A program made the position numbers and the translations under genes. The notes beneath the pieces are model-generated. The model had not been told where the DNA came from, did no database searches, and saw only the letters and a program-made list of their open reading frames with translations. A DNA stretch of 64,000 nucleotides, taken from NCBI GenBank assembly GCA_964555235.1, contig CAZKRU010000009.1:1-64000 (forward strand), read 5' to 3'. Of the stretch, positions 7,979 to 18,300 are shown one piece after another (the stretch's first letter is position 1; every line of letters starts with the position of its first letter). The stretch comes from CAZKRU01 sp964555235 (GTDB taxonomy: Bacteria; Verrucomicrobiota; Verrucomicrobiia; Methylacidiphilales; CAMAQI01).

Positions 7979-9052
7979 ATGAGCCGTAGGCGCTTCCCTG
8001 CCAAAACAACATTCGCTTTCACCCTTGTCGAAGTCTTGGTTTCGGTCGCGATCCTCTCACTGCTGACAGTCATGATCACTCAATTGACAAATAACGCCAG
8101 TAGTACCACCTTAAAAAACCTCAAATATCTTGAGGCAGAAGGGCAGGCGCGAATGGTTTTTGACCGTATGGCGAGTGATTTTTTTAAAATGGTGAAACGT
8201 TCGGATACGGATATTATTTTTGCGAAATCCCCTGGGAACGATGGGCTTTTTTTTTATAGTGAAGCTCCCGCTTACTATGAGAATGCGGAGATTGCTCGAT
8301 CGGCAAAAAACAGTGTGGCATTGATCGGTTATCGAATTAATTCCAAATTACAATTGGAACGCCTCGGGAAGGGATTGACTTGGGATGAGCCGGCTGGTGG
8401 GACGGTGCCGGGAAGTGTGGTTTTTCTTACTTTTTCTTCGGGAAGTGCAGGGCCTGACCTTGCGAGTACGATTGAGGGAAAGTGGCCTTCGATTGGATCC
8501 TTTCGGGGGAATTATTCAAATGGAACAGATCCTGACTATAATGTCCTCAGTGACCAAGTCTTTCGCCTGGAAGTTGCCTTTCTTCTGAGCGATGGCAAAA
8601 CTTCCATTATCCCGATTACAAATCCGAGCGGAAATCAGAATAATCTTACGGCAAGAACGGCTCCTAGCTCCAGTAGTGATAGTAGCGCAGGATACACTCC
8701 GGGATCCCGCTGGTATGACACGGCTGCGGGGAGGGGATATCGCTGTATGAATGCTTCGCTGGGATCTGCTGTCTGGTCTCTCACAGGACTTCAAGACGTT
8801 TCTGCGATCATCGTTGCGATCGCGGTTTTAGATATTGAGGGGCTCAAGCTTAAAATGGATAAGAGTGGCATTATTGCTGGACTGCAAGATCCTACTGATG
8901 CCGACTTCTCCTCTTTACCAATGAGATTCATGGCGGAAACCTGGAGTAAGGCGGTCAATTCACCGACGTTCGAAAAAGTAACAGGGCTCCCTCAAGCGTC
9001 CGTTGCTCAAATTCGGATTTATCAGCGCACCCTTTATATCAATTCACAGTAA
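7979..9052 (+). CDS. Verru_Chthon cassette protein C (prepilin-like), 357 aa
   Basis: It starts one base after the stop of the B gene. A start further upstream (7868) would overlap the B gene by over 100 bases and gives a nonsense N-terminus. MSRRRFPAKTTFAFTLVEVLVSV carries the prepilin signal with Glu at +5. The mature part has a long polar head and ends RIYQRTLYINSQ, with a PulJ/GspJ-like layout. Family TIGR02599 from memory. No independent ribosome binding site is seen, so coupling to the B gene is likely. Confidence 0.85.
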   Translation: MSRRRFPAKTTFAFTLVEVLVSVAILSLLTVMITQLTNNASSTTLKNLKYLEAEGQARMVFDRMASDFFKMVKRSDTDIIFAKSPGNDGLFFYSEAPAYYENAEIARSAKNSVALIGYRINSKLQLERLGKGLTWDEPAGGTVPGSVVFLTFSSGSAGPDLASTIEGKWPSIGSFRGNYSNGTDPDYNVLSDQVFRLEVAFLLSDGKTSIIPITNPSGNQNNLTARTAPSSSSDSSAGYTPGSRWYDTAAGRGYRCMNASLGSAVWSLTGLQDVSAIIVAIAVLDIEGLKLKMDKSGIIAGLQDPTDADFSSLPMRFMAETWSKAVNSPTFEKVTGLPQASVAQIRIYQRTLYINSQ

Positions 9053-9064
9053 GAGAATGACGCA

Positions 9065-12000
9065 ATGAATTTAATCTCTAGATCTAGAGCGGTGAGTCCT
9101 CGCAGAGGGAGTTCCCTCGTGATTGTTCTTGGATTTGTGGTCTTGGTGACCGGTTTGGTGGTCGCGTTTTTTACGCGTGTCACGAATGAGGTGAAAGTGG
9201 CAAATAGCAGCGCGAACTTAACCAAGGTGGATCTTTTTTCGCAGGGAGCTATGGAGATGATTATTGGAGATTTAAAACAGGAAATTGCGGCGGGTTCTAT
9301 TCTTACCAATGTGTCAGACAGCAACATAACCCTTTACCTTCCGAAATCGTCGGCAAGCATGGTTCCGTCTGCTGTTGGTTCAACCCGAACGGGGGAATTT
9401 GTGAATCTGGTAAAACGGAGTGCCAATGGATTGGCGTTTTATTCGGGAACGAATTATGATGCCGTCACTTTTCCTCCCAGCAACCGTGCGGTAAAAATTT
9501 CGACAACGACTCCTTCAGCGAATGGACGTTTTATGTCAGCGGCCCGTTGGAATAAGGCACTTCTCTTGCCGAAGGCGACACCGGATAGCGATGTCGATTT
9601 TACTCCGAGCGAAGACTTCATTCCTCCAGACTGGATTATGGTGGCGCGGGATGGATCGAATCCGACGAGTTGGAGTAATGACCGGCGCTGGAATAAATCG
9701 AATCCTTCTTCAGTCATTGCTCGTTATGCTTACAACATTTATGACGTAGGGGGGTTGTTGGATGTGAACGTCGCGGGATATCCGTCGAGTATGACGACGA
9801 ACCAAATTGGTGAAAAAGGATCTCTGGCCATGGCAGATCTTACCGTCATTGGGTTGAAGCAGGCTCAGATTGATTCTGTTGTGGGCTGGCGTAACTTTGC
9901 TTCGATTCAGGCTCCGGGTGCGTTTCCGAATCCTGCCTTCAACCCGACCTCAGCGACAAACTACTACAACTATGTCATTTCGAACATCAAGGGATTTTTG
10001 AGAACGGGAAATACAGCGCTTTTCAAGAACCAATCCGATCGAATGTTCAGCAGTCGCCAGCAGATGATTAAATTGATGACGTCCGTTGGCACGCTTGGTG
10101 GCAACACCTTGGCAGGAACCCAGAACGCGCTTCAATATCTTACGACGTTCACTCGTGATCTCGAGCAACCCTCTTTTATCCCGGATCCAAATCGACCCAA
10201 AAATACCTTTGCGGATGAAATAACAGTCGTTGGCGGCGGCCTCCCTCAAGGAGGAAATGACGCCTATAGCACGGATGGATCCGTGCAAGATCGTGTGAAT
10301 CCCTCTTTTCTCACGATTCGAGATCAAAAAGGAGAGCCTCTTTTTCGGAGGCGATTCCCATTGAGTCGCTTGGCACTCGTCGCAACCGCGACTGCCGCCT
10401 CTGCGGATGCTCAAAAGGTGTATGATTATTTTGGCCTGAGGTGGGACTCGACAAATGAATACTGGGTTTATGATCACGGCGGAGGCGCTGGGGTTATTTT
10501 GAGTCTTTCCCAAATTCCAAAAAATCGTGAACCTGATTTCTTTGAAATTCTAAGAGCGTCCATTCATTGCGATTCACTTGGGAAACAGCATGGTGGATTG
10601 GATGGTACCGGGCCTGTTTCACCTCATACATTTACCTCCGGAGGAAAAATCATGGATGGGCGGGTTAATTTTCAGATCCTCCAAATCGGTGCTAACATTA
10701 TTGATCAATATGACGAAGATAGTTATCCGACGGTGATCTTCGTAGGTGCAAGTGGCGGGACGACATTTAACCTTGAGTTTTATGGGACGGAAAACATTCC
10801 CTACCTCTATGGATGGCAAACCATGTGGTATCGCATGCGGACGCTCACCGTTGGAGGGGCTCTTGGAGCAGCTGCAGACATTAACGGATCCCTTGTGACT
10901 GCTGCGGGAATTGCAGACGGAATGCCCAGTGGGAATATTTACGAAACCTGGGTCATGTTGCAACCTGTTCTCTGGAATCCACATGCTCCCGATGCAAATA
11001 TTAAAACCGCGTCGCTGCCGACGAATTTTCGGGTTTCGATCAGCGACCAAAATGGTCTTCCGTCCAGTAGTTTTTCTCCAGCAACCGGAGGAGGATCTGC
11101 TGTTTCTCGGTGGTGGAGTGGAGGATTATTGCAGACGCAGCATGCTTTCAGTTATCCCGCAACGACTGCCTATCAGGTCTCCAATGGCATGACCTCCGCT
11201 GCTAGTACGACCTTCCGATTCCCTCTTGCCGATGCAGATCCGAATTCCAGTATTTTGACTTTCGGAACGGGTTCTGGCGCTGCTGATTTTAGGGAGCCCT
11301 ATCGACTTCGTGCGGCCAACTATCCATCAGGGAGCAATGCGTCCAATGACGCAGGTTATCCGGAGGGTAAATTTACAGTTACCGGAGACCCATCACTTAT
11401 CGCTGCAGATGGAGGGGATAGCACGGTCATTGGATTTTTTATGGGCAAGTCTTGGACAGGGCCAGCAGCGATGACGAGTAATTTTAAATATCTTGGCTCC
11501 GGCACCGTCTACAATCCAAACCCCGGCTTAAGAATGCAACTCGAGTATCAAACGCCCTCCGGGAGCTGGCGAACTTATGATACGATCAACCATCTTTACA
11601 TCGACAGCCAAAAAAACTCAACCGTCGATAATCTCGATGTTGGTAGCAACATGAGGAGCTTTAAAGGGGCCTATCGGATGGATCCAAGAACGAGTCGTTG
11701 GGGATTATTTGGAATCAAAACGATTCCATCGACTTCCGCCGCATCGGTGCCGACGACGACAACGCCTCAAATTCCGAGTGCACCGGGAGATGGGGTCTAT
11801 GCTGCAGCAAACTATAGTCCGATTTACTATTTGCCCCAGGGAATTTCCTTTTTTTCATCATCATCATCACTTTATTCATTTACCGGTTACTCAGCGGGAG
11901 GGTGTCCCAGTTATGGGTGGAGAAGTGCGAACACGTATCTTGCAGGCGACCTCGTGGCAAATTTACCGTCAAGTAGCCTCAATGCAAATGCCGGTACTGC

Positions 12001-12889
12001 TGCGAACACCACTCCGGGTTTAAAGTATTATTACGCTGATCCCGACGGCGTCTTTCGGAGGAGCCAAGGAAGTAGTTTTTCAGGAAATGATGGGTTAGCT
12101 TCTTACACTGGAAATTATTCAAGTCGCCCGGCGATTCTCAATCGCCCATTTCGTTCCGTGGCTGAACTCGGATACACCTTTCGCGGACAAGCTTGGAAAG
12201 AACTCGACTTTTCCTTTCCTGAAAGTGGCGATGCCGCACTGCTCGATGCTTTCTGCTTGAACGAACTCGATCATGCTCCGGACGATGTTCGGGTTGCAGG
12301 CCGCATCAATCTCAACACGAGACAGACGCTTGTTCTCGAGTCGCTCATACGTGGGACCTCTAAAGCGGAAGGAGGAATCCTTGCCAACGATGAGGCTCAG
12401 AGAGCCGCGCAAGGGCTCGTTGATTGGACTACGGCCAGCCCGAGTGATCCTAGCAATCTCGTCTCTGGAATTTTCTTCAAAGGTCCTTTACGTAATCGAA
12501 GTGAGTTGGTCGGGCGCTTTGTCACAAAAACGACCATGGCCGGAATCGGTGCGCTTACCAAAAACACTCCCGGCTACGATCCCAGTAAAACCTATAAAGG
12601 TTATTCTTCTCTCCTCACTTCAGGTGGCACTGGAGTATTTTCCGTAGCTAGTGATGCAGCTATTAAACGTCGACGTGAAAGTGTCATCCGAGCCTTGGCG
12701 GACGCAGGCAATACACGTACTTGGAATCTTCTGATTGATCTGGTCGCTCAGGTTGGACGCTATCCGGAAGCGGCTTCCAACTGGAGTCAATTTGTGGTTG
12801 AAGGAGAGGTAAGGCTCTGGATTCATCTCGCGATTGACCGATATACGGGCCAGGTCATTGATCGATCGATCGAATCGATTACTGAATAA
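9065..12889 (+). CDS. Verru_Chthon cassette protein A, 1274 aa
   Basis: A very large surface-directed protein. The N-terminus (RRGSSLVIVLGFVVLVTGLV, residues about 13-33) is a PilX/GspK-like hydrophobic anchor with a type-IV-pilin-like basic leader. The rest is a long Ser/Asn/Tyr-rich extracellular region. Near the C-terminus there is a GspK-like stretch (INLNTRQTLVLESLIRGTSK, about residues 1080-1100) followed by a 'LVDWTT...RSELVG' segment reminiscent of the helix-hairpin region of GspK. It follows the C gene after 12 bases. The expected role is capping a pseudopilus complex. Its size, two to three times that of GspK, is usual for this cassette member as far as I know. Confidence 0.85.
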   Translation: MNLISRSRAVSPRRGSSLVIVLGFVVLVTGLVVAFFTRVTNEVKVANSSANLTKVDLFSQGAMEMIIGDLKQEIAAGSILTNVSDSNITLYLPKSSASMVPSAVGSTRTGEFVNLVKRSANGLAFYSGTNYDAVTFPPSNRAVKISTTTPSANGRFMSAARWNKALLLPKATPDSDVDFTPSEDFIPPDWIMVARDGSNPTSWSNDRRWNKSNPSSVIARYAYNIYDVGGLLDVNVAGYPSSMTTNQIGEKGSLAMADLTVIGLKQAQIDSVVGWRNFASIQAPGAFPNPAFNPTSATNYYNYVISNIKGFLRTGNTALFKNQSDRMFSSRQQMIKLMTSVGTLGGNTLAGTQNALQYLTTFTRDLEQPSFIPDPNRPKNTFADEITVVGGGLPQGGNDAYSTDGSVQDRVNPSFLTIRDQKGEPLFRRRFPLSRLALVATATAASADAQKVYDYFGLRWDSTNEYWVYDHGGGAGVILSLSQIPKNREPDFFEILRASIHCDSLGKQHGGLDGTGPVSPHTFTSGGKIMDGRVNFQILQIGANIIDQYDEDSYPTVIFVGASGGTTFNLEFYGTENIPYLYGWQTMWYRMRTLTVGGALGAAADINGSLVTAAGIADGMPSGNIYETWVMLQPVLWNPHAPDANIKTASLPTNFRVSISDQNGLPSSSFSPATGGGSAVSRWWSGGLLQTQHAFSYPATTAYQVSNGMTSAASTTFRFPLADADPNSSILTFGTGSGAADFREPYRLRAANYPSGSNASNDAGYPEGKFTVTGDPSLIAADGGDSTVIGFFMGKSWTGPAAMTSNFKYLGSGTVYNPNPGLRMQLEYQTPSGSWRTYDTINHLYIDSQKNSTVDNLDVGSNMRSFKGAYRMDPRTSRWGLFGIKTIPSTSAASVPTTTTPQIPSAPGDGVYAAANYSPIYYLPQGISFFSSSSSLYSFTGYSAGGCPSYGWRSANTYLAGDLVANLPSSSLNANAGTAANTTPGLKYYYADPDGVFRRSQGSSFSGNDGLASYTGNYSSRPAILNRPFRSVAELGYTFRGQAWKELDFSFPESGDAALLDAFCLNELDHAPDDVRVAGRINLNTRQTLVLESLIRGTSKAEGGILANDEAQRAAQGLVDWTTASPSDPSNLVSGIFFKGPLRNRSELVGRFVTKTTMAGIGALTKNTPGYDPSKTYKGYSSLLTSGGTGVFSVASDAAIKRRRESVIRALADAGNTRTWNLLIDLVAQVGRYPEAASNWSQFVVEGEVRLWIHLAIDRYTGQVIDRSIESITE

Positions 12890-12903
12890 ACCAAGGAACC
12901 TTC

Positions 12904-13626
12904 ATGAAGAACCGAAAATGGATTTGCCTACTTCTCTCGATAGTTTTGAACGTATCACTTCTTCATGCCGCAGGTGAAAAATCGATAAAACCTAAACTTC
13001 CTCTTCTGAATCGGGCTCCAGAACTTGCTTCATGGACGATGAATATTAAGTACAAGACAGAAGAGCCCAAAAAGAGTGTCGAAGCAAAGCAGGGTGAAGT
13101 CCAAAAATCTGAACTTCCGTTCGTCTCTCCCAATGAAATTCGTACGGTTGTGATCACAAAAACAGGAACGACGTATCGCGAGGAGGTCATTCTTGCCTCT
13201 GGAAATAAATACGAAAAATGGACGGTTAATGGGACACAGCTCCGAACCAAGCCGAATAAAGCCTCCATTTACGTGATTGAAGAGTTTCTGATCAGTGATA
13301 ACGAGAAAGTTGAAAATCCGGATTACACCAGTTTTTCAAAAAGTGATTTTGAAGAGCTGACCTGGATTTCGATGGAAAATTTCAAAGGAGTGGACACTTA
13401 TCAGGAAAAACCAGTTTTTAAGTTTGAGTCTGACGATAATAAAAAGGCGTTGCTTTCCGTTGAGACTCAGCTTCCGGTTTTCTATAGTGACGAATCACGC
13501 TCGATTAACTTTGTCTATAATTCCGCTCCGAGTGCACTTCTTGAATTACCTGACAATTTTCGAAAAATACTAGAAAAATATAAAAGTGCCATAGAGAGCA
13601 ATAAATATCATCGCATTCCGATGTGA
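12904..13626 (+). CDS. secreted protein of unknown function, fifth gene of the cassette, 240 aa
   Basis: The product starts with a signal peptide (MKNRKWICLLLSIVLNVSLLHAAG), then a soluble domain rich in Lys, Glu and Ser. An AAGGAA Shine-Dalgarno precedes the ATG by about six bases, and the gene begins 14 bases after cassette gene A, so it is very probably co-transcribed. Repeated phrases such as 'VVITKTGTTYREEVILASGNKYEKW' suggest a beta-sheet protein of the lipoprotein-localisation type, but I cannot name a family. Being the last gene of the operon makes it a candidate accessory factor or substrate of the cassette. Confidence 0.75.
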   Translation: MKNRKWICLLLSIVLNVSLLHAAGEKSIKPKLPLLNRAPELASWTMNIKYKTEEPKKSVEAKQGEVQKSELPFVSPNEIRTVVITKTGTTYREEVILASGNKYEKWTVNGTQLRTKPNKASIYVIEEFLISDNEKVENPDYTSFSKSDFEELTWISMENFKGVDTYQEKPVFKFESDDNKKALLSVETQLPVFYSDESRSINFVYNSAPSALLELPDNFRKILEKYKSAIESNKYHRIPM

Positions 13627-13665
13627 CCAAACTCTCGATGTGTTGAAGCAGTAGCCGAGTCTTCC

Positions 13666-14526
13666 CTAACTCTTTTTGGCCTGTTGATCCCGTTTTTCCA
13701 GAAGTTTCGTTCGGTAGACTCTTGGGGAGGTTCTGAATTTAATTTTAAAGGCTCGTGAAAAAGCACTGGAACTGCCGAACCCGCATTTTTCGCTGATTTG
13801 TTCCAAGGTTACGGTGGGATCCATCATCAGCCATTTGACTCGTTCGAATTGGATATTCGTAAAGGCTGCCTTGGGTGAGGTTCCGCGAATTTTATGAAAC
13901 AATCGGCGCAAATGGGTGAGTGATAAGTTGACCTCATGGCTTATCTCATCGATGCTCGGATTTCGCGAGAGGTTGGACTCATACCAAGCGAGTGCTTGCT
14001 CCACTTTGATCTTTCCAAAATTAGGTGCAGGTCCAAGTGCGGTCTTTGGAAGCCGTTTTAGGAAGAACAAGGTGAGCTCCATGGCGACAATACTGTAAAT
14101 CAACGGCTCAAAAAATCCTGCGCGTTCCTTTAGTTCCGGTGGGGAGGTGCCGATCGATTTCCTTGCCATGTCGCAGCGTTGATAAAGGGCCTGTAAGGTG
14201 GGCAGTTCAGATGGCAAAAATCGAAGATTTTTGTACCCAGAGTTTCCGATCAAGGAGCGTAAGGCAACATCCACTTCATCAAAATGAAAAATCATGACTT
14301 TGCTGACGTCGGCTCTTTTGCCGTTCCATCCATGAATGCACTCTGGACCGAGGATCGAAAAAACAGGTCCGTACAGACGTTCCTCGCGGGTTTTTCCGTT
14401 TTCTACGAAAGTGATGGAGTGCTGGCCTTCTGTGATGATTTGGAATTCCCAGACTCTGCGCGGGTAAGGGGAGATCGGTTGCAGCCCATAGCGTCGTTCA
14501 CCTTGATTACGGTAGAAGAGGAACAT
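13666..14526 (-). CDS. AraC-family transcriptional regulator, 286 aa
   Basis: The N-terminal half (about 1-170) is a cupin-like ligand/dimer domain (WEFQIITEGQHSITF, then GPVFSILGPECIHGWNGK). The C-terminal 100 residues hold two helix-turn-helix motifs of the AraC/XylS type: IDEISHEVNLSLTHLRRLFH and LEQISEKCGFGSSSAFSRAF, followed by the usual FRTSPRVYR end. It is transcribed away from the sugar-catabolism genes to its right. A degenerate and a good copy of the shared promoter motif lie at 14552-14583 and 14618-14652, between it and its divergent neighbour. Control of the adjacent operon, and possibly of all genes with the motif, is a reasonable inference; the ligand is probably a sugar. Confidence 0.9.
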   Translation of the reverse strand: MFLFYRNQGERRYGLQPISPYPRRVWEFQIITEGQHSITFVENGKTREERLYGPVFSILGPECIHGWNGKRADVSKVMIFHFDEVDVALRSLIGNSGYKNLRFLPSELPTLQALYQRCDMARKSIGTSPPELKERAGFFEPLIYSIVAMELTLFFLKRLPKTALGPAPNFGKIKVEQALAWYESNLSRNPSIDEISHEVNLSLTHLRRLFHKIRGTSPKAAFTNIQFERVKWLMMDPTVTLEQISEKCGFGSSSAFSRAFKIKFRTSPRVYRTKLLEKRDQQAKKS

Positions 14527-14551
14527 GCGCGGAATCTACAATGAGGTGCGA

Positions 14552-14583
14552 ATATGTCAATTAATGGGTTGATTTTCAATAGT
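14552..14583 (+). promoter_or_regulatory. degenerate copy of the shared motif beside araC
   Basis: GTCAAT (14556-14561), then 16 bases with GGG at positions 5-7, then AATAGT (14578-14583). The layout equals that of the seven better copies but the right box is weak. It lies 69 bases upstream of copy 2, so the two may form a tandem pair of operators. Confidence 0.35.
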
Positions 14584-14617
14584 TGTTACGAATGGGGATG
14601 AGGCAAGAATCGATGTG

Positions 14618-14652
14618 CGAAAAGGTCAAAAACTGGGGCGTTTTGAAAATGG
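14618..14652 (+). promoter_or_regulatory. shared promoter/operator motif, copy 2
   Basis: CGAAAAG, then GTCAAA (14625-14630), 16 bases including GGGGCG, then AAATGG (14647-14652). The downstream ATG is at 14688, 35 bases away. The left box and inner GGGNCG fit the consensus and the right box has two changes. Confidence 0.55.
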
Positions 14653-14687
14653 ACAGAGATAGGCTTCGATGGCATCTTTTTTAAATT

Positions 14688-15260
14688 ATGAATCACTCTT
14701 ATTGGAAAAACAGGTTCGATCGATTTTTGCTTTGTGGTCTGTTTCTTGGTGCTTTTTTAAATCTAAACTCAGCGCTTAAAGCGGAAGAGCGTGATCTTGA
14801 TCTCTTCTCAGGTACCAAATGGGCATTCTATCCTGGCTTTGAATTTCCTGGAGCCAAGGGGGATCGACGTTTGGAGACGGTCGATAATAAAAAAGCGCTG
14901 ATTCTCAGTTACGATTTCACGGGGGGTGGAGCTTATATTATGGCCGGAATGTCCGTGAATATTCCAGAGGGCTCCAAGGAGGTTAATTTTGAGGTAAAGG
15001 CGGATCGTATCGTGAAGGTGATGGTTCGTCTGGAAGATTCTCTCAAACAGACCCATCAGTATCAAATCATTTACGAAGGGGACAATGAGTGGCGGTCGAT
15101 CAAAGTCGATTTGACTGGGCCTTCACTTGGATCTTTTGGCGGCCCCAAAGACGGTGTTATTCATTATCCGATTGCCAAGTTATGGATCGGTGTCGGTAAG
15201 GGGAAGACAACGCTTGAGCCGGGTGAAATAGCGATCTCAGGTGGCAAAGCAGTTCAGTAA
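14688..15260 (+). CDS. secreted protein with jelly-roll-like domain, 190 aa
   Basis: A signal peptide (FLLCGLFLGAFLNLNSALKAEE) is followed by one domain of about 150 residues with alternating strands (TKWAFYPGFEFPGAKGDRRL ... VNFEVKADRIVKVMVRLEDS). This pattern resembles a carbohydrate-binding or CIA30-like jelly roll. A similar pattern is present in the N-terminal part of the large enzyme encoded downstream. It is preceded by motif copy 2. Probably a periplasmic or extracellular glycan-binding protein; the function is inferred from fold style and neighbours only. Confidence 0.7.
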   Translation: MNHSYWKNRFDRFLLCGLFLGAFLNLNSALKAEERDLDLFSGTKWAFYPGFEFPGAKGDRRLETVDNKKALILSYDFTGGGAYIMAGMSVNIPEGSKEVNFEVKADRIVKVMVRLEDSLKQTHQYQIIYEGDNEWRSIKVDLTGPSLGSFGGPKDGVIHYPIAKLWIGVGKGKTTLEPGEIAISGGKAVQ

Positions 15261-15293
15261 TGATTTTAGAATCGCTCGATTTCGAGGAAAAGG

Positions 15294-15329
15294 TTGATAA
15301 TATCAAAAACTGGGACGATTCCTCTATTG
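15294..15329 (+). promoter_or_regulatory. shared promoter/operator motif, copy 3
   Basis: ATCAAA (15302-15307), 16 bases containing GGGACGATT, then CTATTG (15324-15329). The GAAAA element has diverged to GATAAT. The next good ATG is at 15396, 66 bases downstream. The site lies just after the stop of the upstream small gene, so the large operon has its own promoter. Confidence 0.6.
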
Positions 15330-15395
15330 CGTGTCGCTTGCCTTGCGATTAGGGTGATTACAGTAGGCGGAATCAGATTAAAGAAAGATCTCAAC

Positions 15396-18300
15396 ATGAT
15401 TGATAAAAAATTCTTCACTTCCCTTTACTGCTTTCTGATATTTTTAATTGGAGCGCAAAGTCAAACGCCTCCTTCCGAAGCGAAAGCCCAGGCGCTGACT
15501 CCATTTGGGACGGATGTCAAAGCGCCGCCGACTTCGCTCATCAAACCGTTGGAGGTAAAACCGCAAACAATTGAATGTCTGACTCCGGATAAAGCACCGG
15601 GATGGATCGTTGAAAATCCACCGACACCTGAAGTTCCAAAATTATTCTCTTTTGATGCTCGTGAGGGGAAAGCCGCGATCATTCTTTCTGCTGGAGAGTT
15701 TGCTCCTGCGAGAACGACTGTGCGCATTCTACTTCCGGGTGATGGACCGACCAACGGCGACGTGTGGAGTAAAAATAAAGCCAGCTTCGTTTCTTTTCTT
15801 TGTAAGAGCAACAAACCGACTGAGATGACGTTTCATTTGTTGCAACGAGGGAAAACGGCAGGGAGTTTTCAAGCCGGGTTTACGGCGAAGCCAGGGGAGT
15901 GGGAGAGGGTGATCTTGCCCGTTCAAGAATTCAAGCTGAAGAGCTTTGCAAAAGTGGCGGGGTTGGGCTTTCGGGTCGCTTCTGCAGAAAAGGGAGCGGA
16001 AGTGTCGATTGCGGAGATTAACGTGGGTGGACCTGCTTACACGGATGATTCTTTCAAAGCTCGTAAACTTTCTATTAGCATCAATGGTGATTGGCGCTTT
16101 ACCCCGGATTCAGGGGACCAAGGGATGAAAGAGAAGTGGTTTGCTGATGCCTTTGACGATTCGAAGTGGCAGGTTCTTAAGTCCGGACTTTCTTGGCAAG
16201 AACAAGGGGTTTCTCACCATGGCTATGGTTGGTATCGACAGAAAATTTTCGTTCCGAAGGAATCCGCCGGAATTCCTCTTACGGTGACGCTTACTTCAAT
16301 TCTTTCAGACGATGATGCATGGTTGAACGGTACTCGCATTGGTGGAATCAGCAGCGAATACAAATATAAGAATATGCTCACGCGTTGCTATACCGTTCCC
16401 TCTTCATCGATTCGCTATGGGGAAAACAATACCATCGCGATCCGGATTTGGGGGGGGCATATCACGTTTATTGGAAACAAAAGCGGTCTCATCAAAGGGC
16501 CGTTGGTGGCGGAGTTGGACCCTTACCTTGTAAAAATGCGTGAACCGGGTGGAACGGCGGTACCTGCGGACCTTTTTGATTTGAGTGATGCGCGTCAAGG
16601 GAAGCCCTTTGAGATTGTATTTTCATTGCCTCCCGAAGTGGCGAAGCAGCCCGGATCACAATTACGCTATCGCTTAGCTGATTTGACGGGTGCCGAGATT
16701 AAAGCGGGGAAGGTTCCCCTGGTAGAAGGGACGGATGGGATTGCTCAAGCCGTGGTGAGTATTGATCGGGTGACGGCGCAGGTCGTTTATCTCCGAGGAA
16801 GACTTCGTGCGAACATGATCGTCGAAGACGCCGCCGGAAATCCTTTTTATTCCGGCAGTCGCGATTTAGAGCGTCTTTCATTTGCGAAACGGGATGGAAC
16901 AGCTCTTCCTGCATTGCCTGAAACATTGGAAGCAACTCCCTACGGCAAGCTGAAATTAGTAGATGAGATTGATTGCTCAACCTCGCTCTTTGATGATCCG
17001 CATCCTTATTTGCAGAGCAGTTTTGACCATGCACAGGATCACATGACGCCTGGATCTGCGGTAGAGGTAAAGGTTTCTGAAATTCTTGGTAAGAAAGCAA
17101 GGGAGTGTTCGTACGGCTGGTTTGCCTACCGGATTGGACGGGGTAAGCTGAAGCCGCGTTCCACTTATTTGGTTCGCATCGAGTATCCCGAAGATAAGCC
17201 TCGCATTGCTCCGGTTGAGATTCAAACGGGACAGAATTTTATGGATGTCGGTTGGAAAAACGGGGTCGGTGCTGACGATGTTTATGATAATTGGCCACTC
17301 AGCAACAAATGGCAGTGGTATGACACGATTGTGCCGCTCGACGACCAGACGACTGGTACAGGAGGCGCGGGAAGCGCATCTGCAGAAAATGGATTGTGGC
17401 TCTATTTCATGAACAAACAGAAGCCGGGGGCCTACTATGCGATGTGGTCCGGTGGTCCTGCGGTCGCTCGTATTAAGCTTTATGAAATTGATCCAGAGAA
17501 GAACGCTCCGGTGATTCAACGTCCAAAGGGTTTGCCTAATCGCGTTTTCTCCTTCGATTGGGAACGTCAGCCAGATCATGATCCTGCGGACTTGGTACGC
17601 TACGCCAAGCTGATGGGTTACAGTGCGATCTCGCCTGTGATTATCAAATGGTTCTTTGCCAATTACAGCGAACCGCTCAATGGATACGAATCCGTCACGA
17701 TTGATGATCACGATTTTTGGGCGAGGAAGACTTACGATCCTGCCAGTGGTGAGAAGGCAACTTCTGAGGTTCCCGGAAAGAAATCGCAGCATGTCCGATA
17801 TTTAGAGACAACGAAGCAATTTGGGATTGATTACATTCCGCGTTTTGAGTGGGGTGGTTCCCAGGATCTTCCGAAGGACGCTTGGGCGGTTGATGTCAAT
17901 GGTCAGCCCACGAAGCCGAATCGCTTTGCTCCTTGGTGTGCAAATCTTCTCGATCCTCGAGCTTGGGAGGATTTGAAGAAATTAATGGACCATCTGATCA
18001 AGCCGTACGTGAAAGATTATCCACAGTTAACCGGTGCGCTTTGGCGTATCCGATGCAACCGGATGCCAATCAGCTATGGTAAGGCCGATCTCGATCTTTT
18101 CTCAAAAGAAACCAACACCAAGCTTCCTCCGGGTGGAGTGGAACAAGCAGCGACCTGGGCCGCAACTGAGATGAAGGCGAAGTACGACGATTGGTGGCAT
18201 CAGAAGCGGGCAGATTTTCACATCAAGTTGGTGGAATTACTCAAAAGCTATCGTCCCGACTTGACGCTTTATTACTACAATTGGGATGAAGATAAATTCG

